Positions 26,830 through 35,452 of a stretch of 64,000 nt of DNA are shown here, piece after piece. A program made the position numbers and the translations under genes. The stretch covers positions 21,105 through 85,104 of the forward strand of contig CAAGEZ010000024.1 in the NCBI GenBank assembly GCA_900768995.1, in the 5' to 3' direction. The notes beneath the pieces were generated by a model. That model had not been told where the DNA came from. It was given only the letters and a program-made list of their open reading frames with translations, and made no database searches. Position 1 is the first letter of the stretch. Every line of letters starts with the position of its first letter. Origin of the DNA: Oscillospiraceae bacterium (lineage in GTDB: Bacteria; Bacillota; Clostridia; Oscillospirales; Ruminococcaceae).

Positions 26830-26858
26830 TTGACCTTGCGAAAGATTTATAGTATAAT
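26830..26858 (+). promoter_or_regulatory. Sigma-A promoter of the hydrolase/acyltransferase operon
   Basis: TTGACC (26830-26835) and TATAAT (26853-26858) are separated by 17 bp, upstream of the alpha/beta hydrolase gene. Confidence 0.87.
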
Positions 26859-26906
26859 TAATGTATAAATATCAGACGAAGAAACTGCCCGAAAGGTATG
26901 ATAAAA

Positions 26907-27830
26907 ATGAAGAACATTATCGATGAAATGATAAGCAGGATAACTCCGCCCGATATACGAAAGGTCTATCGTGTCCACAGAGAGCTTATCCACCTCCTTG
27001 TCCGCACCGCTGCCACCGCCAAGGACGGACATTACGACAAGAACATAACCGCTCACGACGGCAGAGCCATACCCGTTAGAGTTTATCCCCCCTCAATGCT
27101 CAGTCCCCGCAAAAGGGTGCTTGTGTTTTTCCACGGCGGCGGCTGGGTCATAGACGATATCGACAGATATCACAAGGTCTGCAAGCAGCTTTCCACCATA
27201 ACAGGCAGCTATGTTGTCTCCGTAAATTATCGCCTTGCCCCCGAGCATAAATATCCCGCAGGGCTTGATGACTGCTTTGAAGCCGCCGAAATGATATATA
27301 AATACGCCGTAAAAAGCGGCATATCCAAAAACGACATTATCCTTATAGGCGACAGCGCAGGAGGAAATCTTGCGGCAGCCGCTGCCCTCAAAGCCCGTGA
27401 CACGGGAGCGTTCAGGATACGCCGGCAGATACTCATATATCCCGCCACAGACTGCGAGTTCGGGGAGGACACACCATATAGATCGTTCAAAGAAAACGGC
27501 AAGGGCTGTATCCTCACCGCCGACAGAATGCGAGGATATCTGGAACTTTATCTTAATACCCCAGATGAAAAAAATGACCCGTACGTTGCCCCGATGAAAG
27601 CAAAAAGCCTTAAAGGAATGCCCGATACCCTCGTCATAACGGCGGAAAGATGTCCCCTGAGAGACGAGGGCGAAGCACTTGCAAAAAGGCTTTACAAAAG
27701 CGGATCACGGACAATGGCGTTTCGCATAAAGAAAGCATACCACGGATTTTTCGCCACCGACCTGCAATTCAATCCCCACGCAAGGCAGGCCGTGAGTATG
27801 ATAATGTATTTTCTCCGCCTTACCGACTGA
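26907..27830 (+). CDS. Alpha/beta hydrolase, hormone-sensitive-lipase family
   Basis: This 307-aa esterase/lipase-type enzyme has the oxyanion motif FFHGGGWV (about 80), the YRLAPEHKYPA block, and nucleophile Ser in GDSAGGN (about 153-159). Asp in CPLRDEGE and His in AYHGFF complete the triad, the order of the HSL (bacterial family IV) group. It has no signal peptide. ATG 26907 is preferred because AAAGG is 10 nt upstream, whereas ATG 26898 almost touches it. It is first in a three-gene operon with an acyltransferase and a DUF6320 protein. Confidence 0.88.
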   Translation: MKNIIDEMISRITPPDIRKVYRVHRELIHLLVRTAATAKDGHYDKNITAHDGRAIPVRVYPPSMLSPRKRVLVFFHGGGWVIDDIDRYHKVCKQLSTITGSYVVSVNYRLAPEHKYPAGLDDCFEAAEMIYKYAVKSGISKNDIILIGDSAGGNLAAAAALKARDTGAFRIRRQILIYPATDCEFGEDTPYRSFKENGKGCILTADRMRGYLELYLNTPDEKNDPYVAPMKAKSLKGMPDTLVITAERCPLRDEGEALAKRLYKSGSRTMAFRIKKAYHGFFATDLQFNPHARQAVSMIMYFLRLTD

Positions 27831-27857
27831 GAACGAAACTTTTCCCAAAGGAAAGGA

Positions 27858-29192
27858 ATGATGATATTGAGACGTGAGATGCACACCCCTTGGAGCCGTC
27901 TTGATAACGCCGCCAAAATTTTCCCCTCGACAGTGGAACGTTCGGACACAAGAGTGTTCCGATTTTCCTGCGAGCTTACCGATGATATAGACCCCGAGCT
28001 TTTGCAGAAGGCCGCCGAAAGAGCGGTGGAAAGCTACCCGAATTTCAGCGTGGTGATGAAAAAGGGACTTTTCTGGTATTACTTGGAAAGCACCGACCTG
28101 AAGCCCGTTGTCACCGAGGAAACCACCCCCGTCTGCGCCGCCATATACGAAGAAGACGTTCGCAGCCTGCTTTACCGTGTCACATACCATAAAAGCAGGA
28201 TAAATCTCGAAGTTTTCCACGTCCTTGCCGACGGAACAGGCGCACTGATGCTCCTTAAAACCATAGTTTACCAATACATCATCTATCGCTATGCCGACCT
28301 TTTCGATGAAGATGTCCCCGCCCTTGATAATGACGGCTCATTTTCACAGAAAAATGCGGACAGCTTCTTAAAATATTACGACAAGACCAAGAAGCAGCGG
28401 AGTAAAAAAATGATGAAAGCCTTCCGTCTCCATACGGAAAGGCTTGATAACAACAGACTTTCGGCAATTGAGGGCTTTTCCTCCGTAAAAAGCGTCATCA
28501 CCGCCGCACATAAATATAAGACTACCCTCACCGTTTTTCTCACCGCCGTTTACATCAAGGCACTGAGTATGGAAATGTCGCTGCAAAGCGTGAGAAAGCC
28601 CGTTGTAATAAATATCCCCGTAAATCTCAGGCAGTTTTTCCCCTCGGAGACCGCCAAGAATTTCTTCGGAATGATGTCCGTGCAGTATAATTTCAGCGAC
28701 CGTGACGGCTCACTTGATGACATAATCACACAGGTCAGCGAGCAGTTCAAGGAGCAGCTCACAAAGGACAAGCTTGCCATAAGAATGAACAGCCTTGCCG
28801 CCCTTGAGCATAACTTTCTTGTCCGCATAGCCCCTCTGCCCCTGAAAAACCGGGTGCTCCGCATAGCCCGCCACATTACAGTCAAAAGCGAAACATCGGT
28901 CATCTCAAATGTGGGCAGGATACAGATGCCCGAGGAATTTGACGGCTTCATAAAAAGCTTCTCGGTTTTCGTCAGCACGGGAAATATCCAGCTCAACATC
29001 TGTTCATTCAACGATGTCCTGCAAATGGGCATAACCTCAGGCTATGCCGCAACCGATGTCCAGCGAAACTTTTTCAGACTGCTCACATCTCAGGACATCG
29101 ACGTGAGAATACGAAGCAATGATTCATATGCCGAAAGACCCGTTAAAGAGGAGGTAAGCGAAGAATGCAGCAGTGCGGAAAATGCAGAATAA
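27858..29192 (+). CDS. Condensation/alcohol-acetyltransferase-like protein
   Basis: This 444-aa protein has the fold pattern of CoA-dependent acyltransferases (condensation domain, WES, alcohol acetyltransferase). The HHxxxDG active-site motif appears as FHVLADGTG (about 119-127), with the second His replaced, and a DFGxG-like region is not obvious. VVINIPVNLRQFFPSETAKNFFGM (about 250-275) is typical of the clostridial alcohol acetyltransferase group. The likely reaction is acyl transfer to an alcohol or sugar lipid, but the substrate is unknown. It starts 27 nt after the hydrolase gene and overlaps the DUF6320 gene by 28 nt. Confidence 0.75.
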   Translation: MMILRREMHTPWSRLDNAAKIFPSTVERSDTRVFRFSCELTDDIDPELLQKAAERAVESYPNFSVVMKKGLFWYYLESTDLKPVVTEETTPVCAAIYEEDVRSLLYRVTYHKSRINLEVFHVLADGTGALMLLKTIVYQYIIYRYADLFDEDVPALDNDGSFSQKNADSFLKYYDKTKKQRSKKMMKAFRLHTERLDNNRLSAIEGFSSVKSVITAAHKYKTTLTVFLTAVYIKALSMEMSLQSVRKPVVINIPVNLRQFFPSETAKNFFGMMSVQYNFSDRDGSLDDIITQVSEQFKEQLTKDKLAIRMNSLAALEHNFLVRIAPLPLKNRVLRIARHITVKSETSVISNVGRIQMPEEFDGFIKSFSVFVSTGNIQLNICSFNDVLQMGITSGYAATDVQRNFFRLLTSQDIDVRIRSNDSYAERPVKEEVSEECSSAENAE

Positions 29193-29824
29193 CCGTTGAC
29201 GGCGACAAGGACCGCTGCCCCTTATGCCAAGGGGAGCTCACAGGCGAGCCTGAGCCTGAAATGTACCCAAAAATAAAAGAAAGCCGCTTTGAAAGCGACT
29301 TCCTCTTAAAGCTCATAGCTTTTATATCCATATCTGCCGCAGCAGTCTGCGTGGGTACTGATTTCATCATCTCAGGGGGCATAACCTGGTCCCTCATCTG
29401 TATCGGCGGCATAGTCTGCGCCTGGCTCACCACTTCAGTGGGCATAACCTACCGCAGACGAATACTCAAAAACATAACCTGGGAGCTTATCCTCATAACC
29501 TCCTTGTCTGTGATATGGGATAAATTCACGGGCTGGCACGGCTGGTCGGTGGACTTCGTCCTGCCCTGCGCCAGCATATGCGCCGTCATATCTGTTTTCA
29601 TCATCGCAAAGGTGCTGAAAATGAAGTCGGGTGAGTATCTGCTGTACCTTATAATCGGCGGATTTTACGGCTTCCTGCCCCTTATCTGCCTCATTGCGGG
29701 ACTGACGAAAATAACCTACCCCACAGTAATATGCACCTGTCTCAGCTTCATATTTATGGCAGCCCTGTTCCTTTTCCGGGGAAAGACTACCAAGGACGAG
29801 ATGGAGAGACGGTTTCATCTTTGA
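29165..29824 (+). CDS. Zinc-ribbon membrane protein (DUF6320-like)
   Basis: This 219-aa protein begins with a zinc ribbon (CGKC at 4-7 and CPLC at 18-21), then six hydrophobic segments (about 45-205). It ends KTTKDEMERRFHL. I associate this architecture with DUF6320, found beside alcohol-acetyltransferase-like genes in Clostridia. GAGGAGG inside the preceding gene serves as ribosome binding site, and the 28-nt overlap implies coupling. The function is unknown; the trio may handle an acylated envelope compound. Its 3' end overlaps the convergent gene by 10 nt. Confidence 0.75.
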   Translation: MQQCGKCRITVDGDKDRCPLCQGELTGEPEPEMYPKIKESRFESDFLLKLIAFISISAAAVCVGTDFIISGGITWSLICIGGIVCAWLTTSVGITYRRRILKNITWELILITSLSVIWDKFTGWHGWSVDFVLPCASICAVISVFIIAKVLKMKSGEYLLYLIIGGFYGFLPLICLIAGLTKITYPTVICTCLSFIFMAALFLFRGKTTKDEMERRFHL

Positions 29825-30225
29825 TCTTCTTTTGTGTCAGAATTTCTTGCGATGTATGACACCGCAGCACCGAAAAACACCGAGACAGCATTGACCGCAA
29901 GAATAAGCATTATCAGAAGACCCGCCGCACCTTGATTTGAAGCGCTCATATAGTTATCCTCAGTCATTCCGTGAGGAAACATTATCTGCTCATAAATATT
30001 AAGCTTACCCGTCAGAAAAATCAGCAAAACATACAGCGCAAAAGCGAGCAATGCATTTGCGGCAGTACCGCCGAATTTTTTAGCCCCGCACCCTATACCG
30101 CACACAGCTCCTGCGGCGGCGGCAGCAAGCAGAGCAAAAGGAACCCCCCTGTCAAACAGCAAAAAATCCACATAATGCATTATTGTGAGCAGCCCGCCCC
30201 ATATAAGAATTTTATTTACTTTCAT
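29815..30225 (-). CDS. Four-helix membrane protein of unknown function
   Basis: This 136-aa protein has four hydrophobic segments (about 5-24, 28-46, 55-72 and 98-122) joined by short loops; the third loop contains FPHGMTEDNYMSAS. I do not recognise the family. It overlaps the end of the DUF4173-like gene upstream by 14 nt and the convergent DUF6320 gene by 10 nt. It is probably the last gene of the 32.4-to-29.8 kb operon. Confidence 0.7.
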   Translation of the reverse strand: MKVNKILIWGGLLTIMHYVDFLLFDRGVPFALLAAAAAGAVCGIGCGAKKFGGTAANALLAFALYVLLIFLTGKLNIYEQIMFPHGMTEDNYMSASNQGAAGLLIMLILAVNAVSVFFGAAVSYIARNSDTKEDQR

Positions 30226-31741
30226 TCTGATACCTTTCTACAAGAACCTCGCTTAAAGTAATGCTCCGTATATCAGCATTATTTGCCTCATTTATTTTTC
30301 TCTGAACGATATCTTCAAGGGCATTTTCTTCCTCGGAAGAAATGTGCCCGTAAAGCTTTTCAGCCGCAGGAACTGCATCAGCGGAAAGCTCCGAAAACAT
30401 CGTTATGTCCACAGATGAAAGGGAGCCGTCAAGGTATCTTCCAATGTTGTATTCCGCAATGAGCCTGTCAGCGTCTGAAAAGCTCAGAGCGGCAAACATT
30501 ACGGTGAAAGCAGTTACGGCGAATTTTGACAGATTGAATTTTTCACAAGCAACCGAAATAATTATCCCGATAAACAGCACCCCCAGCAGGAGCATAAACC
30601 AGCTTGTGTAAAATCTCAGCCTTGTAAGCCCGTAAACGCTGATGTACATACCCATTTTGCTGACAGCAGTGATTATGAGCAGAATGGTGAATACACAAAG
30701 GGTCACGGTCATAGCTTTGAGAAATCCCGATTTTTTTCCGTCCTTGTTTACCTTTGAAAAAAGGTTGATGCCGATTATCACCGCAAGGTCAATGACCGAA
30801 ACTATGCACAGCTGGAAAAATCCCTGCCTTGCGTATGCGGAGTAGCTTTCCGTGTCCGCAGGGAGCTTTGAAACGAATGCGGACAGAAAATAGGAAGCCT
30901 GTGAGAAGAAGAATATCACATACATCACGCACAAGGGAACTGCGGAAAATGCCGCCGCCGAAGCGGGAACGAACCTGAATGCCGATGTCATATTTTTCAG
31001 CTCATCATCGCTGTGCACCGTTTCATTTTTATGTGTGCGGTACATCGAGAAAAGATAAAATCCCACAGGCAGACCGATAATGACTTGTATTGCAAATATC
31101 ATCACCGACCGCAGTCCGCCGTCTGTAAATGACGAAAGTATCTCTGCAAAGCCGCTGTCAGCGCTCATAAGGAGAATGCCCACTATAATAGTTGAGGGCA
31201 ATGCAATAGCAAGACCCAGCAGAGCATTTGCCGCCGTCTTGCCCGCCGACCCTTTTTCAGCGGCAGACTTGATAGCAACGGGACAGGAGCCAATCTCATC
31301 AAAAGGACGAAAAACGGCGGTGAACATATCAGCAGGGAAAAGCCTGCGTATTTTTTCATATCTGCCGTCCGTGTCCGCAATGCTGTCATAAACCATTATC
31401 ATAGCCGAAAAAACAAAGCAAAGCGTCTGTATCAGCAGATTTGCACTTATAAAAATGTTTGCGGCAAACAATATGCATAAAACAGTGCGAAGCGCCTTTG
31501 AGGGCGTTATTTTTCTGCCCTTTTTAAAGCAGAAGCCGAAAATTACCGTAAATATCAGCAAAGCCGCCGCACCCAAACCCATTCGCCCGTTTATGATAAA
31601 CGGAGCGGCAAAGCACTTGATAAAGCCGTACCCAAGCCCCACAGCCGCAAACGAAAGTATCATTTCCCGCCTTGAAAATACGGCTTTTTGGGGTCCCTCA
31701 GCCGAATAACCCATTGGCATAATTTCAGCATTATTCATCAT
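30212..31741 (-). CDS. DUF4173/DUF4153-like membrane protein
   Basis: This 509-aa protein has about twelve hydrophobic segments. The C-terminal half contains the block VYGLTRLRFYTSWFMLL (about 390) and the SDADRLIAEYNIGRY motif (about 440), which I associate with DUF4173/DUF4153 proteins. The soluble tail resembles their usual ending. ATG 31741 is used because GGGGAG lies 7 nt upstream; the longer open frame overlaps the regulator gene. It overlaps the XRE gene by 11 nt. Function unknown. Confidence 0.8.
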   Translation of the reverse strand: MMNNAEIMPMGYSAEGPQKAVFSRREMILSFAAVGLGYGFIKCFAAPFIINGRMGLGAAALLIFTVIFGFCFKKGRKITPSKALRTVLCILFAANIFISANLLIQTLCFVFSAMIMVYDSIADTDGRYEKIRRLFPADMFTAVFRPFDEIGSCPVAIKSAAEKGSAGKTAANALLGLAIALPSTIIVGILLMSADSGFAEILSSFTDGGLRSVMIFAIQVIIGLPVGFYLFSMYRTHKNETVHSDDELKNMTSAFRFVPASAAAFSAVPLCVMYVIFFFSQASYFLSAFVSKLPADTESYSAYARQGFFQLCIVSVIDLAVIIGINLFSKVNKDGKKSGFLKAMTVTLCVFTILLIITAVSKMGMYISVYGLTRLRFYTSWFMLLLGVLFIGIIISVACEKFNLSKFAVTAFTVMFAALSFSDADRLIAEYNIGRYLDGSLSSVDITMFSELSADAVPAAEKLYGHISSEEENALEDIVQRKINEANNADIRSITLSEVLVERYQNESK

Positions 31742-31955
31742 TTTCACTCTCCCCACGAACATATTCAAGAATATCTCCCGGCTGGCAGTCAAGGACTTCA
31801 CACAGCTTTTCTAGCGTAGAAAACCGCACAGCCTTAGCCTTTCCCGTTTTCAGAATGGACAGATTAGCCTGAGTGATGCCGATTTTTTCCGCAAGCTCAC
31901 CCGAACCCATTTTCCTTTTCGCCATGACCACATCAAGATTTACAATAATTGCCAT
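31731..31955 (-). CDS. XRE-family regulator, YozG-like
   Basis: This 74-aa protein is essentially one helix-turn-helix domain of the Cro/CI type: MGSGELAEKIGITQANLSILKTGKAK, then LEKLCEVLDCQPGDILEY. This short form is regularly paired with DUF2975 membrane proteins, as here, 11 nt downstream of that gene. It likely regulates the operon; which signal it senses is unknown. Confidence 0.92.
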   Translation of the reverse strand: MAIIVNLDVVMAKRKMGSGELAEKIGITQANLSILKTGKAKAVRFSTLEKLCEVLDCQPGDILEYVRGESENDE

Positions 31956-31966
31956 ACTCCGTCACC

Positions 31967-32413
31967 TCATATCGTAAAGTCGTTTTCTTCACGAAGCCGA
32001 ACAGCCTCTTCAAAGCAGTTCTTGATGACCCTGAGTATCAGCCCGAAGAAAGCCGCTGCAAAGGTGATAACGAAAACAATTATCCTGAATCGTGCAAAAA
32101 TAAGGGTTATGAGTGAAATAATAAAGCAGCAGTAGGATAAAATTCTCAGGAGCTTTATGTTTCCGCTTACAAAAACATCGCCCCTGCTGATGTTTGCCAC
32201 CAGCCTGTCGAGAACGAACAGTATCACAAACCCCACAGCGGCGCAGGAGTAAAATGTGATAAGCAAGGGTATCGTAACATCGTCATTCATAAGTGATACC
32301 TGTCTGTAAATTTTAGCTCCGTAGGGCATAATAAAAAGAGAGATGAAGCACAGCACTATCGCCGTTTTGATAAGTATTCCCGTCAGCTTGATTGATCTGT
32401 TGTTGCCTGTCAA
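31967..32413 (-). CDS. DUF2975 membrane protein
   Basis: This 148-aa protein has four hydrophobic segments (about 10-30, 45-68, 86-103 and 107-127). The loop ANISRGDVFVSGNIKLLRILSYC is the family hallmark between helices two and three. DUF2975-XRE pairs are widespread in Firmicutes and thought to form a membrane-linked regulatory unit. It is the first gene after the promoter at 32448-32476. Confidence 0.88.
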   Translation of the reverse strand: MTGNNRSIKLTGILIKTAIVLCFISLFIMPYGAKIYRQVSLMNDDVTIPLLITFYSCAAVGFVILFVLDRLVANISRGDVFVSGNIKLLRILSYCCFIISLITLIFARFRIIVFVITFAAAFFGLILRVIKNCFEEAVRLREENDFTI

Positions 32414-32447
32414 TTCAAAGACCGCCTTTCATAAATTCATTATCTGA

Positions 32448-32476
32448 ATTATATCACATCTAAATGTGTTTGTCAA
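32448..32476 (-). promoter_or_regulatory. Sigma-A promoter of the DUF2975-XRE operon
   Basis: On the minus strand TTGACA (32471-32476) and TATAAT (32448-32453) are separated by 17 bp; both are perfect. Confidence 0.9.
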
Positions 32477-32520
32477 TATATTTTTATCGAAAAACAATAA
32501 AAATTATCTGATATACAAAA

Positions 32521-32550
32521 AATGCAGATAACCCATAGGCTATCTGCATT
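32521..32550 (-). terminator. Intrinsic terminator of the U32-like gene
   Basis: On the minus strand AATGCAGATAGCC and GGTTATCTGCATT form a 13-bp stem with a 4-nt loop (one G-T pair), followed by TTTTTTG. Confidence 0.88.
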
Positions 32551-32570
32551 ACAATTCTTATAAAATTTTT

Positions 32571-33500
32571 TTATCCTCTCGGCTTAAATACGCTAAGTCC
32601 CAGTTTCAGCCTTACCATATCCTTGTGTTCAGGCTTGACCATATAATAAACATAGCTTTCAATAACATTAAGAGGGTGTATCGTCCTGCCCTCGATCTTA
32701 AACTGCTCATAACCGAGAGGAACATACTTGTTGTAAAGCGTATCGGGAGTAACGTGAGTGGAAAATTTGGTCGTTTCAAGGAAATTCATCTGAATAGCCT
32801 CGCAAAAAAAAGGCTTTTCCTGCTGAACATTAAGCTGCATACCGCCCATACCCTGAAAAGAGTTGATAGTAGAGCGCTGTATCTGCTGCTTGCCCAAAAA
32901 GCTGTAATGCTCGCCTCTGCGCTTGCAGTCGGGGAAGCAGTAGGGACAAACCAGAACTTCAAGTCTCTTGCGGTATTTCTCGGGAATTTCCGCAAGTGCC
33001 TCCATATTGTTGTTCCAGTTGTAGTCCAGCACCACAAGGCTGTAGTCCTTTTCAAGCTCCCTGATAAGCCCGTCCATATCCCGTATCTGCTTGCAGGTGG
33101 AGGAGGTTATCTTGTATTTCGGGAAATTTTTTCTGATGTGGTCCTCAACTATCTGAGTGTTGACAATAGCCTCATTCAGCCCGTTGTCAGCAAGCTCAAG
33201 GAGCCTGTTGCAGAATTTGTCATTGATATGCTCCTCGGTGATGTGAGGATTTGTGAAAGTAAAGCGGCAGGGGATACCTCTCGAATTAAATTCATTCAGC
33301 ACCCTTTTAATAACATCTTCCGAAGCATATCCATTGATATTTCTTCCGCCGTTCCATATCGCAGGTGGGAAACAGCCGTAAACAGATGCGATCTCCACGC
33401 CGTCATAAAAATACTCGGGGTGCTCCTTTATCATATCGATAAGAGCAAGATTAAGAGGACCGTTGGACCAGAAATCGGGAAGATGAAATTTAACGCTCAT
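32571..33500 (-). CDS. TIM-barrel protein with a CPYC/CKRR cysteine cluster (peptidase U32-like)
   Basis: This 309-aa cytoplasmic protein begins with FHLPDFWSNGPLNLALIDMI. It has the strand-helix alternation of a TIM barrel, with NTQIVEDHIRKNFPKYKITSSTCKQI around 115-140. A cysteine-rich block CPYCFPDC (about 189-196) resembles the four-Cys Fe-S region of U32 proteins such as RlhA/TrhP, though spacing differs. It could be a distant U32-family hydroxylase/protease or a different metalloprotein; I cannot choose. It is monocistronic with its own promoter and terminator. Confidence 0.6.
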   Translation of the reverse strand: MSVKFHLPDFWSNGPLNLALIDMIKEHPEYFYDGVEIASVYGCFPPAIWNGGRNINGYASEDVIKRVLNEFNSRGIPCRFTFTNPHITEEHINDKFCNRLLELADNGLNEAIVNTQIVEDHIRKNFPKYKITSSTCKQIRDMDGLIRELEKDYSLVVLDYNWNNNMEALAEIPEKYRKRLEVLVCPYCFPDCKRRGEHYSFLGKQQIQRSTINSFQGMGGMQLNVQQEKPFFCEAIQMNFLETTKFSTHVTPDTLYNKYVPLGYEQFKIEGRTIHPLNVIESYVYYMVKPEHKDMVRLKLGLSVFKPRG

Positions 33501-33538
33501 TTATAAAAACTCCTTAAAAGAAATTGATGTCTTATATT

Positions 33539-33567
33539 ATTTTAACATCTGTATTCTTATATGTCAA
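33539..33567 (-). promoter_or_regulatory. Sigma-A promoter of the U32-like gene
   Basis: On the minus strand TTGACA (33562-33567) and TAAAAT (33539-33544) are separated by 17 bp; AAGGAG follows near the start codon. Confidence 0.85.
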
Positions 33568-33578
33568 GCAGAAATCCC

Positions 33579-34016
33579 TTAACCGTAATATTTTTCCAGA
33601 AGCTCCTTAACGGGAATGCCGTCAATGCTCATACCCGATATCTGACATGAGCTTATGGAAAGCCCTTCAAGGTTGCAGTTTTCGAGTACAGTACCCGACA
33701 GGTCGCAGCCCTTGAAAGTGCATCTGTTCATATCGGTGCTTTCAAACTTGCCCCGCTGTATGTCGCCGTTCTGCATTCTGAGCCCCGACAGCGAAACATC
33801 ACTGTAAGAGGAATTTGCCATATTTGCATTTTCCACCGTAGTGTCCTCAAGCATAACATTTTCAAGCTGAGCCGATATCATATTGCAGCCGCTTACGGTT
33901 ATCTCGGAGAAATCGCAGTCAACAGCGGAAACAGCGTTAAAGTTGCAGCCTGCGATGTTGGAGTAGGAATAATCGCAGTCACGGCAAATGTCTATCTTCT
34001 GATTTTGCAGGTTCAT
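33579..34016 (-). CDS. Pentapeptide-repeat-type protein
   Basis: This 145-aa protein consists almost wholly of pentapeptide-like units (for example CNFNA, CDFSE, CTFKG, CDLSG, CNLEG) from about residue 10 to 130, expected to fold into a right-handed beta-helix. A short helix (PVKELLEKYYG) caps it. Such proteins range from DNA-gyrase mimics to scaffolds; nothing here points to one role. It lies downstream of pgk across a terminator, with AAGGAGG before its ATG. Confidence 0.85.
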   Translation of the reverse strand: MNLQNQKIDICRDCDYSYSNIAGCNFNAVSAVDCDFSEITVSGCNMISAQLENVMLEDTTVENANMANSSYSDVSLSGLRMQNGDIQRGKFESTDMNRCTFKGCDLSGTVLENCNLEGLSISSCQISGMSIDGIPVKELLEKYYG

Positions 34017-34041
34017 TTAAAAATCCTCCTTGTTATAAAAA

Positions 34042-34077
34042 TCGGCGGCATACACCCATATGAGGGTATGCCGCCGA
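34042..34077 (-). terminator. Intrinsic terminator of pgk
   Basis: TCGGCGGCATAC (34042-34053) pairs with GTATGCCGCCGA (34066-34077). On the minus strand TTTTTAT follows. Confidence 0.9.
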
Positions 34078-34098
34078 CGGGATATCAGTCAGAGCTGA

Positions 34099-35319
34099 TT
34101 ACTTTTCAGCGATAACATCAACGCCGGGAAGAACCTTGCCCTCGAGGTATTCGAGAGAAGCACCGCCGCCTGTGGAGATGTGGGACATCTTGTCAGCGAA
34201 GCCGAGCTGCATAACAGCTGCAGCGGAGTCGCCGCCGCCGATGATAGTGGTAGCGTCTGTGTCAGCAAGAGCCTGAGCCACAGCGATAGTACCCTTAGCA
34301 AGAACAGGGTTCTCGAAAACGCCCATAGGACCGTTCCAAACAACAGTCTTAGCGGACTTTACAGCCTCAGCGAAGAGAGCCTGAGTCTTGGGACCGATAT
34401 CAAGACCCATCTTCTCAGCAGGGATAGCGGAGGAGTCAACATACTCAACAGCGATCTCAGCGTCGATAGGATCAGGGAAAGCAGCTGCAACAGCAGTGTC
34501 AACGGGAAGAAGAAGCTTCTTGCCGAGCTTTTCAGCCTTAGCCATCATTTCCTTGCAGTAATCGATCTTCTCATCGTCAACGAGAGAAGTACCGACCTCG
34601 TAGCCCTTAGCCTTGAGGAATGTGTAAGCCATACCGCCGCCGATGATAAGTGTGTCGCACTTGTCGAGGAGGTTGTTGATAACGTTGAGCTTGTCAGCGA
34701 CCTTAGCACCGCCGAGAATAGCAACGAAGGGACGAACGGGATCCTCAACAGCATTGCCGAGGAACTTGATCTCCTTCTGCATAAGGTAGCCTACAGCAGT
34801 CTCCTTAACGAACTTTGTAACGCCTGCTGTGGAAGCGTGAGCACGGTGAGCGGAGCCGAAAGCGTCCATAACGAATACCTGGTTGTCAACGAGATCGCCA
34901 AGCTCCTTGGAAAGATTCTCGCCGTTCTTGGTCTCATCAGCGCCTCTGAAACGAGTATTCTCGAGAACAACGATCTCGCCGTCCTTCATCTCAGCAACAG
35001 CCTTCTTGGCATTCTCGCCTACAACGTTGTCGTCAGCAGCGAAAACTACCTTGGTATCAACGAGTTCAGCAAGTCTGTCAGCAGCAGCCTTAAGAGAGAA
35101 CTTAGCCTCAGGGCCGTTCTTGGGCTTGCCGAGGTGAGAGCAGAGAACGACCTTGCCTCCGTCGGAAATGAGCTTCTTGATAGTGGGGAGAGCAGCCTGG
35201 ATCCTGTTATCGTTGGTGATAACGCCGTCCTTCATAGGAACGTTGAAATCAACTCTTACGAGAACCTTTTTGCCCTTAACGTTAATGTCGTCAACAGTGA
35301 CCTTGTTTAATCCTGCCAT
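34099..35319 (-). CDS. pgk: Phosphoglycerate kinase
   Basis: This 406-aa cytoplasmic glycolytic enzyme transfers phosphate from 1,3-bisphosphoglycerate to ADP. The signature KKVLVRVDFNVPM is near residue 15. Substrate residues in SHLGKPKNG, the hinge, the FVAILGGAKVADK region and the nucleotide site GGGDSAAAV near the C-terminus are present. ATG 35319 fits homology; the longer open frame upstream has no ribosome binding site. Its GC-rich, strongly biased codons (AAG, GAG, CTT) mark it as highly expressed. It stands alone, without gap or tpi nearby. Confidence 0.98.
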   Translation of the reverse strand: MAGLNKVTVDDINVKGKKVLVRVDFNVPMKDGVITNDNRIQAALPTIKKLISDGGKVVLCSHLGKPKNGPEAKFSLKAAADRLAELVDTKVVFAADDNVVGENAKKAVAEMKDGEIVVLENTRFRGADETKNGENLSKELGDLVDNQVFVMDAFGSAHRAHASTAGVTKFVKETAVGYLMQKEIKFLGNAVEDPVRPFVAILGGAKVADKLNVINNLLDKCDTLIIGGGMAYTFLKAKGYEVGTSLVDDEKIDYCKEMMAKAEKLGKKLLLPVDTAVAAAFPDPIDAEIAVEYVDSSAIPAEKMGLDIGPKTQALFAEAVKSAKTVVWNGPMGVFENPVLAKGTIAVAQALADTDATTIIGGGDSAAAVMQLGFADKMSHISTGGGASLEYLEGKVLPGVDVIAEK

Positions 35320-35452
35320 TGGTATGACATCCTTTCGTAAATTGATACGGCTTAATAACCGTTTGGCATACAAGCCATTGATTATATTTTATACCATTTT
35401 CGGAAATTTTGCAATAGTTTTCGGGAATTTTTTGACTTTTGCCCCGAAAATT

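Noticed and set aside
34180..35310. 376-codon frame antisense to pgk
   Set aside because: It mirrors pgk's extreme codon bias, has no ribosome binding site and is Ser/Leu-rich shadow sequence.
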